DNA from: Cytospora piceicola
Lineage: Eukaryota > Ascomycota > Sordariomycetes > Diaporthales > Cytosporaceae
NCBI GenBank assembly: GCA_023375675.1
Contig: JALQBC010000022.1
Location: 496,001 to 560,000 of the forward strand
Reading direction: 5' to 3'
DNA: 64,000 nt
Shown here: positions 42,980-54,200 of the stretch, piece by piece
Layout: each line of letters begins with the position of its first letter
Numbering within the stretch: position 1 is the first letter of the stretch
The notes under the pieces: generated by a model
What the model saw: the letters and a program-made list of their open reading frames with translations, nothing else
Database searches by the model: none
What the model was told of the DNA's origin: nothing
Translations under genes and position numbers: made by a program

Positions 42980-43792
42980 CGTAACGTCTCGACGGATTTC
43001 AAAACAATAGAATTATTTGAGGGGTACGGGACGGTGATGTATCAGAGGAAGGAGTCGTCGACACTGTTGACGTCGAAATGCTACCGGGGTTGTTGATCGA
43101 TGCCACTGGGCACATGTCCGACCACATTAGAAAGGTTCGTAACATGATTGGTCGGTCTTCTGTAAGCTGGGGGGACCCACAGAGGCTCTCCGCGCCATGC
43201 CCCAGGTGGTCCGTGCATCTCAAACGCGCTCCATAAAACAAATTTGCACATCGCGTATTTGTTCTAACTTTTCTCTTTCTTCAACAACTCATTCACGGGC
43301 ACATTTTATTGTAGGTGAGCTCGAGCACGGTTTTGCGCAAGCAGAATCGTTGCTTCAGTCGAGCCCTCCTCTATCTTGTGCACCAAGATTAATATTTGAC
43401 GCCGTTTATGGAAGTATGTGAGAGCCAATTTTGGCTCTATGTGCAATGCCTCTTACCGCCGGTTGTTACATCTCATTCTCCCTTATGATCTTAAGCTTGC
43501 GTGTCCAAATGCGTGGGTGAGATCAATCACCCGTTTGCAAAGGATGCCTGCCTACCTACGTAGTTTTTGGGGTTATTGAGCTTTCGTCACGGTCGCAATA
43601 CTCCGCCAGAAGTTGTCCCTTAAGACACGAAACCGAGGCTATTGTAGACCTTTATCCTGTGTTGATAGTGGCGCATGTCTCGTGGTATCGTCTCAAATCT
43701 TCATGTTGCACAAGCCCATCTTTGCAACGCAATAGCAATGCGGATCCTGTGTAAATGATAGCATTTGCCCGCAACTACTTCCAGAGCCGCCC
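42980..43792. other. Intergenic region upstream of nuo78
   Basis: 813 bases with no supported gene. A CTACCTACGTAG motif occurs at about 43551-43562. Contains the nuo78 promoter and the 3' end of the next gene. Confidence 0.5.
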
Positions 43793-44473
43793 TCATGACC
43801 TCTGCTTGTCGAAAGATGCGACAGCCCGCTTCTCCTTCTCGAGGCTTGCGTTGAGTCGATCCCTGATGCCTTTGATGTGGATGTTGCTGTAGGCCTCCAT
43901 GTCCCTGACTCCTCGGTTTGCGATGACCAAGACCTCTTGCGAAGTCCTCTCGTGAGGGCCCAGGTGGTCCGGGAGTGACAAATCGGCGCGCGACTGATCG
44001 TAGGCCTTGAACTCTGCAATCTTTTCTGGTGAAAGATGGTATGTCATAGACGGATTGGCCGGTACCGACATATTTGCAACGTGTGCCTCGGCCTCCTCCC
44101 AGCTCATGAGTTTCGGTTCGTGGGGTGAAGACAGCACCCCTGACCTCTTTACCTCCCCTACGTGACGTCGCGCCTCACGCTCGTAGGTCCAGGCAATATT
44201 GCTTCTCACATTCTTCTCGTGGGCGTCAAGGCTCACCACCATCCGCTCCAATCGCTCAACCCTGTCCTTGGCCGGCTCTATCGGCTCCAGGAGATTCTCT
44301 GTGAGAGGGACGAAGATGGTGGGAATGATGTGAGTGAGAGGGGCAATGTCCTCCTCGGAATGCTGCTTCGCATGCTCTCCGTTGGCTGGGTCCAAGGCCA
44401 TCGCCGCATCGGGCTGTGCTGGATTTGGAGGGCCGTTGCGGTTGTTGACAGATGAAGTCATGTTACCAGTCAC
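43793..44473 (-). CDS. Uncharacterised single-exon protein, 226 aa
   Basis: One uninterrupted frame starting MTGNMTSSVNNRN (a second Met lies at residue 5). I do not recognise it. The first 45 residues are polar and Asn/Pro-rich. Residues about 47-62 are hydrophobic and Pro/Thr-containing (LTHIIPTIFVPL). The rest is helical and charged, with a coiled-coil-like segment (AKDRVERLERMVVSLDAHEK), WTYEREARRHVGEVKR, and a basic C-terminal helix (RLNASLEKEKRAVASF). No signal peptide, membrane span or catalytic motif is visible. Sense codons and amino acid make-up look like a real gene rather than chance, and the frame is the longest in about 2.3 kb. Confidence 0.6.
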   Translation of the reverse strand: MTGNMTSSVNNRNGPPNPAQPDAAMALDPANGEHAKQHSEEDIAPLTHIIPTIFVPLTENLLEPIEPAKDRVERLERMVVSLDAHEKNVRSNIAWTYEREARRHVGEVKRSGVLSSPHEPKLMSWEEAEAHVANMSVPANPSMTYHLSPEKIAEFKAYDQSRADLSLPDHLGPHERTSQEVLVIANRGVRDMEAYSNIHIKGIRDRLNASLEKEKRAVASFDKQRS

Positions 44474-45368
44474 AGTCAGACCTCAGTCCTCGAGATGGTT
44501 TTGGTGGCAAATCGCGTAAAACAATCAGGAACGACAGCCGTTGCGTTACGCTGTAGAGGCTGAAGAAATCGGTTGATACCTGCTTCGTCGGTCTATGAGT
44601 ACCATACAGATTCGAACGGCGTTGTTAGCTGGAAAAATCTGTCAATATGGGACACCGGAATCTGTGAATCAACAGTATATACATACAGGGTCTGGTTGAT
44701 ATTACTCTTCAAGCCGTTTTGTGGTTGCCGTATATTTGTGTTGATGGAAGGTTGGTGGTTCTGATGGAGACTGAGATGCAGTTGCGAAATTAGTGAGGGG
44801 CAAGCACAAGCACACATAGAAACATTGCAGTCAACAGCGGACCAGTGTCTACAGCCCAACAACAACTTTCGGTCAAATCGTATCCGAGTTAGGAAATACT
44901 CTGAAAATTAGGTATTGTCAGGTCTTGCAAGATCTGCCATCTTTTCTGCGCTCTCTAATTGCAAGGTAGCTAACATGATGGGACTTTTGTCCACACATAA
45001 ACATGTATGCTTGCCGTAGGCCGGCTTACTATGAAGCATGATGGACTACCTAGGTAGCCTTTGTCCGCATAGTTCAGACCTGAGATGACTCAGTCACGGA
45101 TTGCCGCGGAGGCTAGAGAAGCCGATTTAAAGCTTGGGATGGTGAAGGCAGTCTGCCATACGGCTGCGTCTGCTGAAGGATCAGATCTGCTGGCCAGAGC
45201 AGTGTCAGGTCCGGGCAGCGCGTGGCTGAATACCTAGGTAGACCCCAGCCCCTCACAGAGGCTCCCCGGTATCTAAAACAATCGCCAGACTCGCGAGTCA
45301 AATGGCGTTGAATACATTTCTCCGTTGGCTCTTTATAGTGTCGGCTTGTTTCATCCATTGGTGGCCTC
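44474..45368. other. Intergenic region
   Basis: 895 AT-rich bases with no gene. TACCTAGGTA-type palindromes lie at 45046-45057 and 45231-45240. Confidence 0.55.
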
Positions 45369-46378
45369 TCATCTTGATGGCAGCACCTTGCGCACATACT
45401 CCCTTCCGATCATGAGTGCCGCCCGCACATGGTCCTCAAGCCTCCTATCCTTCTTTCGGCGCATCCATAACAATACAAACGCAAGGATGAAGCTGTCGAT
45501 CACAATGTGCTTCGTTACCACCCAGAGTAACCAGCTCACCCAGGCACCAAAGCTCCTCTCCTTCTTGGACCTCCACTCGCGTCCCGTCGTTATCTGCTCC
45601 CTGAGGGCCGCTATCTCTGCGGAGAGCCTCACGATGGCGCGCTCCATCTTCTTCGACCACCTATCCCCTCTCTTGACATACTCGCCGTCATCTTCCGGCT
45701 CGTCGGCCGCTATACGCCTCTGGTAGTCCTGCTCTGCCTCGTCCTCCTCGCTCATTGGGCTGATGATCCTCATTGGCCCACCAGCTTCGGAAATTGGTTG
45801 CACGAGCCTTTTTGGATTTATGTCTATGGCACTCATGCCAAGTTGCTTCGCAAATTCATCTGAAGAGGTTGGGCTGTTGTCCTTGATCTGGTTCCACACG
45901 AATTCCAGCTCGGAGACCAGCTCCGCTGCGTTCCTGTTCGCTGCTTGTCAGCAAGACGCCTTTCCTGTCAAGTATATCCTCTCCTCGCCGGGTGTGAATA
46001 CTCACGGCGTCGTAGCATATTTGTGCATCGTATCGATCAAGGCCTCGATGTACCGCCTCTTGGCCTGTGTCCGACTCAAGCCCCTCTGCGAGTCCCAAGC
46101 GTCCCATTTGTCTCGTTCCCTTTGCAACTCGTCGTCTGGTAAGTCGGAGCTCGAACTAGGGCGTTCCATTACTCCGTCTACATCGCCTTCCATCGCTTGT
46201 TTGTAGAGCCCATAGAGTCGCATTCGATCCGATGGTGGTGGCCGTGTCGCGCCCGTCTTGGGGATCTTTTTGACTGTGTTGAGTGCGTGGACGAACACGC
46301 GATCTGAACGTAGAAGTCCTTGTCAGTAATGCGTTTCGCTCGAGCGGAAGGGGAAGCCATACCCACTGAGTCCGCCAT
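45369..46378 (-). CDS. Acyl-CoA-binding membrane protein, Atg37/ACBD5-like
   Basis: Exons 46378-46363, 46303-46006 and 45933-45369 give 292 aa. The N-terminal 110 residues are an acyl-CoA-binding domain: DRVFVHALNTVKKIPKTG, RLYGLYKQAMEGDVDG, KWDAWDSQRGLSRTQAKRRY and IEALIDTMHKYAT. A charged linker and a short coiled coil (KKMERAIVRLSAEIAALREQ) follow. A single membrane span lies near the C-terminus (about 250-270, IVIDSFILAFVLLWM) with basic residues after it. This domain order is that of Atg37, the peroxisomal acyl-CoA-binding protein required for pexophagy in Pichia, and of ACBD5. The first exon is only 16 nt, and it is fixed by the needed MADSVDRVFVHALN start. For exon 3, the acceptor at 45934 (rather than one 7 nt upstream) is the one that keeps frame. 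Confidence 0.85.
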
Positions 46379-47039
46379 GTCTGAGGCGGTTCACTGGTGG
46401 TCGGAATAGCCCCAGGGCTGCTAGCTGTCTGCTCGTCTGGAAATGCGTACTGGGTGTGGCCGACTGCCCCGGGCAAATGGCAAGTCAACATCAGTGTTTA
46501 AAATAGCTTGTAATTGGACTAAACGTAGCAACTTGTGGGTATGAGCCAGATGTAATCATAAGTGCATTGCGAATTCCTCAATAATATTCTTCTATTCACG
46601 GTACCTTGAGGTATTGGACGGAGGTCGGTCGCCGGATCATCGTCACGACGTTCTGGTCTGGCGCGTTTGGCGCGCATGTTCAGGGGTCCCGGCATATCGA
46701 GCATTGGCCGAGTTGCCACAACTAGCCCGCGGAGTCCACCAGCGGTAGGTCTCCCGAGCTCGGCACGGTAATTCCGGCCGCTCAAGAGGAAATCCGAGTT
46801 GCTTACACTTCCGTCCAAACTTGCCAGCAGCTGTATTCAAGGACATTTGATATTAGTTGTGAAGGATTCCACACATTTTGAATAACAAAAATTTCACCTG
46901 GAGGGTAATTTTTGATTTGTTCCGCAAAATGAGGGTGGTGGCGGTAGCGATATCCCACATGAACTTTAGTGAACCCAAAGAGTGGCAGACATGGTCTGGC
47001 ATCCATGGGTGATATTATGAGTCGGACTACCTAGATGGT
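46379..47039. other. Intergenic region with weak minus-strand ORFs
   Basis: 661 bases between the Atg37-like start and the RNase III stop. Open frames at 46818-46519 and 47006-46643 (minus) could be joined by plausible splice sites, but they match nothing I know. I do not call a gene. A CTACCTAGATGG motif occurs at about 47028-47039. Confidence 0.4.
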
Positions 47040-48305
47040 CTACAGGCCCAACGTTTTTGCAGCCTCCTCTTGTGCCCTCTGGTTCTCCATGGCAAGTCTC
47101 TTCTTTTCCTTATATGTATTGATCAGCTTCTTGTTACTCAGAGCGTTCTCCGCCGCTTTGTCGTTCGCCTCTGTCTTCCTCTTTGCGGTGCCAAGTCCGA
47201 GCTTCACATCAGGTTCGCCGTATCCGACCAGGAAGACCCCTTGTGTGAATAAGGGAAGGTTTGTGAGAGGGTCTCTGTTCTTTCTGCTATCGTCGATAGT
47301 GCGATACTCCAATTGCACACGGGGTTTGAGGAGGGCAAGCTCTGCACTGAGCTTTTCCTTGAATCTCGGAGGTTGTAAAGCTGTAGCAGGTGATGACATT
47401 TGCGGCAGCGGAGTCGCCATCGACGAAGATGCTGCAGATACCATCACAGGAGCGACTAGGGGTGGTTGAGGTTGACTGCGCTTCCTAATATACTCGTGGA
47501 TAGTCATACTCCAGAGGGCCTTCATCCACGACGCTGTCCGTGAGACGCCCGCAACGGGGTCGCCCAGGATGATAGCCGCAACGTGTGCCTCGAAAACATC
47601 ACCCATGACCTTTGCACGCTCCTTTGCATTGACTTTCGTACCGCCCTTCCGGCCATCAAGACCAAACTCTTCAGGAAGTATTGCTCGCTTGTCGAACCCA
47701 TAATCTTTGGCATACTCTCCGAGAGTGGTGTTGCGGACTAGCACCTCTCGAATATGACACATCTCGCCGTGTGAAAGATGTGGGAAGGTGAGGTAGATGT
47801 ATGCCGTGGACATCAAATAAAGGTATGCGTCGCCAAGCCATTCCAGCTGCTCGTAGCTACGCCCACCATAGTCCTTGGCCACCCCTGCGTGGGTGAATGA
47901 TGCTTTCTCCAGCACTGGGTCCAAAACGGCAGGAAGAGGTGGTTTGGTTTTGGCGATTTCTGACGGGCTCCATGGAGTGAGCAAAGGCACTTCCGGCTGT
48001 GGACGCTTCTCGGATGGTTCTGGTTTTGAATGTGCGGTCTCCTCCATGGCCATCTTCTCATCCTGGGCTTTTCCGAGCACCTTCAAACTTGGTAGAAGTT
48101 CGTTACTCATCCTAGCCAGGCGCTGTATCAAAACTGGGTCGGCCTCTCCTGCCTTCTGGCTTTTCAAGGCCTGAAGACATTCAATAAGATCATCGGCGCG
48201 CTCCGATATCTGAGACAACGCATCTGGAATCTTGACCTTCTTTTTGGATGAGTGCTCACCATTGCCACTCGTTTCGGCGAACTCAGTATGCGAGCGCTTG
48301 GCCAT
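47040..48305 (-). CDS. RNase III (Rnt1/Pac1-like) with C-terminal dsRBD
   Basis: Single exon, 421 aa from the Met at 48305 (MAKRSHTEFAETSG), which gives a basic, nuclear-type N-terminus. RNase III cleaves double-stranded RNA. The fungal Rnt1/Pac1 enzymes process pre-rRNA 3' ends and snRNA/snoRNA precursors. The signature YEQLEWLGDAYLYLM gives E152 and D159. GDVFEAHVAAIILGD gives D236 and E239. All four catalytic acids are therefore kept, and the enzyme should be active. A helical N-terminal region (residues 25-85) resembles the dimerising extension of Rnt1. The C-terminal about 90 residues (KPRVQLEYRTI, GVFLVGYGEPDVKLGLGTAK, ANDKAAENALSN) form a dsRNA-binding domain. The linker between the domains is Pro/Ser-rich. 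It faces mS33 across 407 bases. Confidence 0.85.
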   Translation of the reverse strand: MAKRSHTEFAETSGNGEHSSKKKVKIPDALSQISERADDLIECLQALKSQKAGEADPVLIQRLARMSNELLPSLKVLGKAQDEKMAMEETAHSKPEPSEKRPQPEVPLLTPWSPSEIAKTKPPLPAVLDPVLEKASFTHAGVAKDYGGRSYEQLEWLGDAYLYLMSTAYIYLTFPHLSHGEMCHIREVLVRNTTLGEYAKDYGFDKRAILPEEFGLDGRKGGTKVNAKERAKVMGDVFEAHVAAIILGDPVAGVSRTASWMKALWSMTIHEYIRKRSQPQPPLVAPVMVSAASSSMATPLPQMSSPATALQPPRFKEKLSAELALLKPRVQLEYRTIDDSRKNRDPLTNLPLFTQGVFLVGYGEPDVKLGLGTAKRKTEANDKAAENALSNKKLINTYKEKKRLAMENQRAQEEAAKTLGL

Positions 48306-48712
48306 CGCAAATATCAAGTCTGCAGACCCAGTTAGCATCGAGATGACCGACCGACTGGGCACACATACCTGTGACCGAGCCAAGTGTGAGAGTGTGAGAG
48401 TGGTATTACTGTGGCCCGTTCTGAGACGGTGATAATAAGCTACCAGCGGGGATGTCCTTTCGTGATATAAAGTCCAACCGTTACAGCGGGAGTGTAACAT
48501 TCGCTGGGTTGGGAGTATACCGTCAAACGAAATGTTCCTCTAAATTGCAGGGATGTGAGCTCAAGCTGTTAGCGCCCCACATACCCACAAGGCTGAAAGC
48601 CCACCCTCGCTTATCCAGCCAATCAGTGGCTCTGATGGATTTGCGTTTCGACTTCACGTCGAATCTCCAAGCGTAGAGCACATTGTAGACAATCACTCTT
48701 CCGAGCTATGCC
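48306..48712. promoter_or_regulatory. Divergent promoter region, RNase III and mS33
   Basis: 407 bases separate the two start codons on opposite strands and must carry both promoters. No specific element was identified. Confidence 0.55.
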
Positions 48713-49202
48713 ATGATGTCAGTCCCTCGCGAGCGGCTTCTGCAGCTCATGCAGGTAATTCTTTCTTCCCAGTTGCTATTCTCCATGTTCAGCAACTAAT
48801 ATCGGCCAGACGCAATGTCGAATCTTCGCCACGACCTACAACCCTGAAGGCGTCCGCATGGGCAACAAGATCCTGCGACAAAGGCTACGAGGCCCAGCAC
48901 TGGCTGCCTACTACCCACGGAAGATGTTCGACCTCAAGGACCTCTTGAAGGAGTACGGACCAACATTGGAACTGGTGGATGAGGAAGAAGATGATCGACA
49001 GGAGTCGCTTACGCTGTAAGTGTAGAAGCTGCGCTGGCTTGTCGAGTGTCGCTAACATACTGCAGGCTGCGAGCACGTGGAAAGGGCGCCCCAAAGAAGA
49101 AGAAGGGACCTCCAGGTAAGTTTAGGATCTGTCAATTGTATCACGATGGCCGGACTAACATGACTTTCTTCAGATACCACCAAGGGCAAGAAGAAGAGAT
49201 AA
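48713..49202 (+). CDS. rsm27: Mitochondrial small-subunit ribosomal protein mS33 (Rsm27)
   Basis: Exons 48713-48754, 48810-49015, 49066-49115 and 49174-49202 give 108 aa. mS33 is a mitochondria-specific protein of the small ribosomal subunit head. The family pattern is clear: VPRERLLQLMQTQCRIFATT, YNPEGVRMGNKILRQRL, GPALAAYYPRKMF, an acidic middle and the basic tail RARGKGAPKKKKGPP ... TTKGKKKR. Two adjacent ATGs (48713 and 48716) are possible starts and the choice changes one residue. The introns are 55, 50 and 58 nt, three in a very short gene. The final exon has only 29 nt. Confidence 0.93.
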
Positions 49203-50588
49203 GGCGACAAGATGGCTATATTGTAGTCCCTGTACCATACTCCCTGTCAAATGAGGAATACAAATTATACCCAATACAAAACGAAAAGCCCTGTTCTCGC
49301 TATGAGGTGCTGTGCCTGCCGTCAAAATCTACCTAGGTATGATGGACGGACTACCTAGGTACCTAGGAAGCCCTAGGCTGGAGAATGCTGGGTCTTGGCG
49401 GAGTGTTATTTTACTATTACTGGAACGAGCTTTTCATTTGCTCAGTTGACGTAATGTCAGTTGAGTCCAACCGTTTCCCTTTGTAGCTGATTCTTGCGTC
49501 GTCCCCATGGTCAGTGCGTGCTTGTTCGGAGACGAGAGGACGGAACGGTCCTTGCGGGAAGGTATCTCAACTCGCTCCAGGCATAATACGACACAGGACA
49601 GACCAGGCCGGAACCATGGGACTATGACGACTCTGATCCTACTAGTTCAAACCCACTATACATTTGTGAGGTCAGGCCGGTATGGCGTGACACACGGTGT
49701 GTAGACCGTTTAGCTGACTTGAGGTGCTTGCTTCTGATGATACATCGTAAGAGCCTATATGGGCCTCCTTGGCTTTGTTTCATTGTGCATTCCCTTCAAG
49801 TCATCGAGGCTGACATGTGAAAGGCTGCTAGATGCTGTCATGTTTGATCAGGTTTCAGTCCAGAAAGGTATAACAGCTACGGAAGCCAGGGAATACCTAC
49901 CTCCTACCTACAGGCATAGTTTACACTTAGGTACCTGGGTACTCTTGAAGCAAGTACGTACGTACCTAAGTCCTCAATATGAGTCTATCCACCAATGATA
50001 ACATTCTACCCAGGTAGCTCTATCTAGCTACCTACCGACAGTCGTATTTTATGTCAGGTCAAGGGTTTGGGAAGTAAACTGCCACACAACATTGTCGCTA
50101 TTTCCCCCGACACAGAAATCACCTTGTTGTATTATGTTCCTCAAGAAGGAAAGCGCTGTCAGGGTCCATTCTATCTGAGTATGCTATTGGCCTTGAATCT
50201 GGGCAAGTACTGGAGTCTTGTATACCTTGAAAGCCTTGCAGTAGCCTGGTGAAGAGTGACAGTGGTAGTGGTTACTTCCAAAAACCCTACCGATCCCGCT
50301 TCCACCTGCAGTCTTCGAACGGGCTGCAAACTCCCTCTACCCCTTGGAATACATTGTATACAGCCATCTTTTCCACCCACCAACGCTTTCTTTCCCACTT
50401 CATCCTCCTCACCCTCCTCCATTTCGCCAAATAAACACCCCATCCAGAAAGATCTACTCGATCTCGGCCATTTTCCATCCATTTCTGAACCCAACTAAAC
50501 AGCCTGCTCAACAGGTACACCATTGGGATAACAAGTCTGCTGCAGCCTCAGCAGTTCTCGACGACGTTCTTCTGACCCCACCCCCGCC
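49203..50588. other. Intergenic region rich in CCTAGGTA motifs
   Basis: 1.4 kb with no supported gene. It has the densest set of TACCTAGGTA-type palindromes in the window (49330-49367 and 49893-50036). From about 50280 a C/T-rich leader for the PUF gene begins. Confidence 0.55.
49330..49367. repeat. Clustered TACCTAGGTA palindromes
   Basis: TACCTAGGTA at 49330-49339, then CTACCTAGGTACCTAGG at 49351-49367, with near copies of the same string between 49893 and 50036. Confidence 0.85.
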
Positions 50589-53075
50589 ATGCCTCAGGAC
50601 GAGAATGCTCCCTTCGACGAGACCTCGAGTGTTCCTTTGGCCTTGAGAAAGTCAATTGCTCCGTTGACCACATCCAAGCTTGTCAACCAAAGCACTTCTA
50701 AGGTGAGTACTGTCTCCTTTGCTTTTGCACCCCAAAGCAAACATCTCTAACAAGAATTTGCAAGGTCAAACTCGAGGATCTCGAGGCCAATCCAATGGAC
50801 AAGCTGCTGGCAAAACTTTGCGAGACTCGTGACGTTCCTGGTCAGAACGAGTCTGGCGAGGGCGACCACCCTTCCTCCTGCAGCTCGATGCCAATTACCC
50901 CTGCTACCGACGCCTTTGGAGGTACTGCCCCGACCACTCGACCTGCTAGTGCGGCCCCCAACGAGAGCCTCAGTACTTCGGAGGAGGTTCTTCGATTGAA
51001 GTTGGAGCTGGCCAGGGCTAAGAGTCACATCTCAAACCTCAACCAAGAGCTTGCGCACACACGTCGTGGAAAGGATAGCGGCGGCGTGACACCCATTATT
51101 CCGTCTGATTCCGACTACGCGGGCGGTGCTCCTCTCGTCGAGCCCATCGGAACGAAGCCTTCTGGAAACCCATCGCTGCCAGGCCTGTCCAAGATGCAGC
51201 TCCCGCGAGACACCACCTGGCAGGGACCCGTTTCTGACGACTGCCGCTCTGATATCAGTGACGCTGTGTCGGCCACTGGCTTCAATCGATCTCGAGGTAT
51301 CTGGAACAATGGAAACAAGTCGGGCTACCAGAACTCGTTCTTGTCACCTCCACTGCCAATGCAGGATACTCCTCAGACCACGGGCTGGTCCAACCCTCGC
51401 AACCCAGGATTCATGGACCAAAATGTTCCTCCTTTTCCTGATCCATCTATGGATGGCTTTCGAGGAGAGCGGTATGGTCACCAGCCCGACCTAATGCGAT
51501 CCAGTAGTGGCCGCCGAGGCAACCGATACGATAACCGTTTCGGGAATTCCAACTCCTTTGGAAGCAACTACGGTGGCTACAACGTGGACAACATGGGTCC
51601 AGGCCAATACGACTCTGTTGGTGGCTATCCTGGCAGTGGACCCAGCAGCATGCCCAGCGGTGGTGGCATGGGAATGTTTCCACAGTACGGACAGCAGACC
51701 ATCGGCACGTCTCTTTCACCCCACGCCACGGAGTTTACGTCAACCGTGGGATCTTCCTGGAAGCCTGACGTGAGTTATTACCCTTGTACCATTACTACTG
51801 GTGGGCCCCGATCGAGCCTCTTTTATCGGTAATAGAACGAGAAGACTGATTTGAGATCATTTAGGCCATAGCTACCGAGGGGCAGACCTATCTGCCTACC
51901 ACTGAGCCCTTGAACTACCGCCGTCTCCTTGACCGCAGCGTCAACTGCAACTGGAAGTATATTGTTGACAAGATTGTCTGCAACAATGACCAGCAGGCAT
52001 CTATATTCCTCCAGCAGAAGCTCAAGGTGGGAACACCAGAGCAGAAATTCGACATCGTTGAGGCCATTGTTGCCCAGGCTTATCCACTCATGGTCAATCG
52101 CTTTGGCAACTTTCTTGTCCAACGGTGCTTCGAGCATGGCACCCCGGAGCAGGTCATCAAGATTGCTGAAGCCATCCGTGGAAACACGCTCAACCTCTCG
52201 ATGGATCCATTTGGCTGCCACGTCGTCCAGAAGGCATTCGATTCTGTTCCTGAGGACTACAAGGCTATCATGGTCCACGAACTCCTTCGTCGTATCCCCG
52301 AGACGGTCATTCATCGATATGCCTGCCACGTTTGGCAGAAATTGTTCGAACTGAGGTGGAGTAAGACTCCTCCCCAAATCATGAAGTTCGTCAACGAGGC
52401 CCTGCGCGGTATGTGGCACGAAGTTGCTTTGGGCGAGACAGGCAGCCTGGTTGTTCAAAACATATTTGAGAATTGCTTGGAGGATGACAAGGTCTGTATA
52501 CCCCTGGTTCCATCTCGAAGAAAACATATACTGACGTTGTTTCATAGCGCCATTGTATTGAGGAGGTCCTCGCCAACATCGATATCGTCGCCCACGGTCA
52601 ATTTGGTAACTGGTGCATCCAGCACATTTGCGAGCACGGAGCGCCTGCGGACCGAAGCCGTGCCATCGACCATGTCATTCGATACGCTGCCGAGTATTCT
52701 ATGGACCAATTTGCTTCCAAGGTTGTCGAGAAGTGTCTCAAGATCGGTGGCTCCGAGTTCCTCGGCCGCTATCTGGACCGTGTCTGTGAAGGCCGTATGG
52801 ATCGCCCCCGGATTCCCCTCATCGACATCGCCAGCGACCAGTATGGCAATTACCTCATCCAGTATATCCTCACCCACGCGAATCCTCAGCATCGTGAGGT
52901 TGTTGCTGCTCACATTCGTAAGCATATGGTTTCTCTCCGAGGTTCGAAGTTCGGCTCTCGCGTCGGTATGCTCTGTACCAACCCTGCGGTTGCGACCCGA
53001 CCGGGACCCGGCGTCGGACCTGTGATGGGTGGTCGTATGGCTCCAGGACCTCGCTACAGCGGTGCCTATCGTTGA
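50589..53075 (+). CDS. PUF (Pumilio) family RNA-binding protein
   Basis: Exons 50589-50702, 50765-51769, 51865-52491 and 52548-53075 give 757 aa. PUF proteins bind 3'UTR elements of mRNAs and regulate decay, translation or localisation. The N-terminal 370 residues are low-complexity, with a short coiled coil (EEVLRLKLELARAKSHISN) and a Gly/Asn/Tyr-rich stretch (about 225-325) that could drive condensation. The C-terminal half is the PUF domain with about eight repeats. Clear ones are NRFGNFLVQRCFEHG, DPFGCHVVQKAFD, HRYACHVWQKLFEL, GETGSLVVQNIFE, GQFGNWCIQHICEHG, DQFASKVVEKCLKIG and DQYGNYLIQYIL. The fourth (GETGSLVV) has small residues where base-contacting side chains normally sit. No RRM is seen. 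All introns are phase 0. The targets cannot be read from sequence. Confidence 0.92.
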
Positions 53076-54200
53076 ATGGCTACACACTATATGGAATCAG
53101 CCGATTCAGCAGCTCTGCTTGCCCGATTACTTCAGTCACCCCCGCGGCAGCGAAATCCCGACGTGTCTTGTCCAGTCTTTGAAGCTTTGTTTTTCTCTCT
53201 TTTTAACACAATCAATTTTTTCAATCGGTTCTCAGAAAGAAGTTGACCCGATGCATTTGGCGATTCTTTTAACAACATCTTCTCCAGCAGCTACTTTTAC
53301 AAATCACTCGACATCCTACGCTCGAGAGGCTACTGCCCATTCGAGTGCTTTGGACACCTCATCATTATTTCAATCAGCAATGTCGGGAGGCGATGGATTT
53401 ATTGTCGGAGGTGGAACATAGACGCGCTGTCGAAGCTCGGTTCTGAGATTGTGACGCCGTCTTTTGAACAGTACATGCCACATGTTTGGGCATCAGGCTT
53501 CCGTCAGATTGTTTCTCTTGGAGGACTACTAATGTACAACCCAATGACACACCAGAGGAAGAAAAGTTTTATGAGAGTTTGTACAGTTTGTACAGTTTGT
53601 TTTTGTGCTATACAGGAGGAGGATGAGCCGGCTTTGTTACGGCCTTCTGCACCGAGGCATCTATTCATTACCCAGGTACCCACCTCCAGATTTTTATACA
53701 AGCTCACTGATCCGTACGTGGCTCTTTCTCAATGCCATTACCGTCTATAATCATGGGGAACAATCAGTATTGCTTGTAGCTCTTGATTGTTACTACAAAC
53801 CAACTTTTGAATGGTTGTGATCCTTTGCAGTCGTCCAGAAACGACAGTCTACCGTGGATTCATTTCTCTCTAGGTCTTCCTGCATACGTAACTATTGAAC
53901 CCACTACCATCGACATAGTGAAGCTTTTATACCACAGGATTTGCGGAAATACTGACCATGTGTGGTGAGTTTCAAGGGGGTAGTGATGATAAGCTAAAAG
54001 CACTACCGCAGTCCCGTCGTCTTACTATTGAAACTGCCTAGGTACCTAGGTACTACTTACTTACCTAAGACACCCGAGCCGCATTCAGGCCTGAGGCAGA
54101 AACTCCATTTTGCCGTATCGACGTCGCAGCTCCGACCCGGCCCAAGTTCGTCAATTGAAATCTTGACGACCTCGATTCACGACCCTCCCCCACAGTCACC
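53076..54200. other. Intergenic region, PUF 3' end and OSCP promoter
   Basis: 1.1 kb with no supported gene. Long T-rich 3' sequence follows the PUF stop. CCTAGGTACCTAGGTA lies at 54037-54052. Confidence 0.55.

Noticed and set aside
44600..44640. GATTCGAAC string resembling a reversed tRNA B box
   Set aside because: The flanking bases do not pair into a T arm and no acceptor stem or A box could be drawn.
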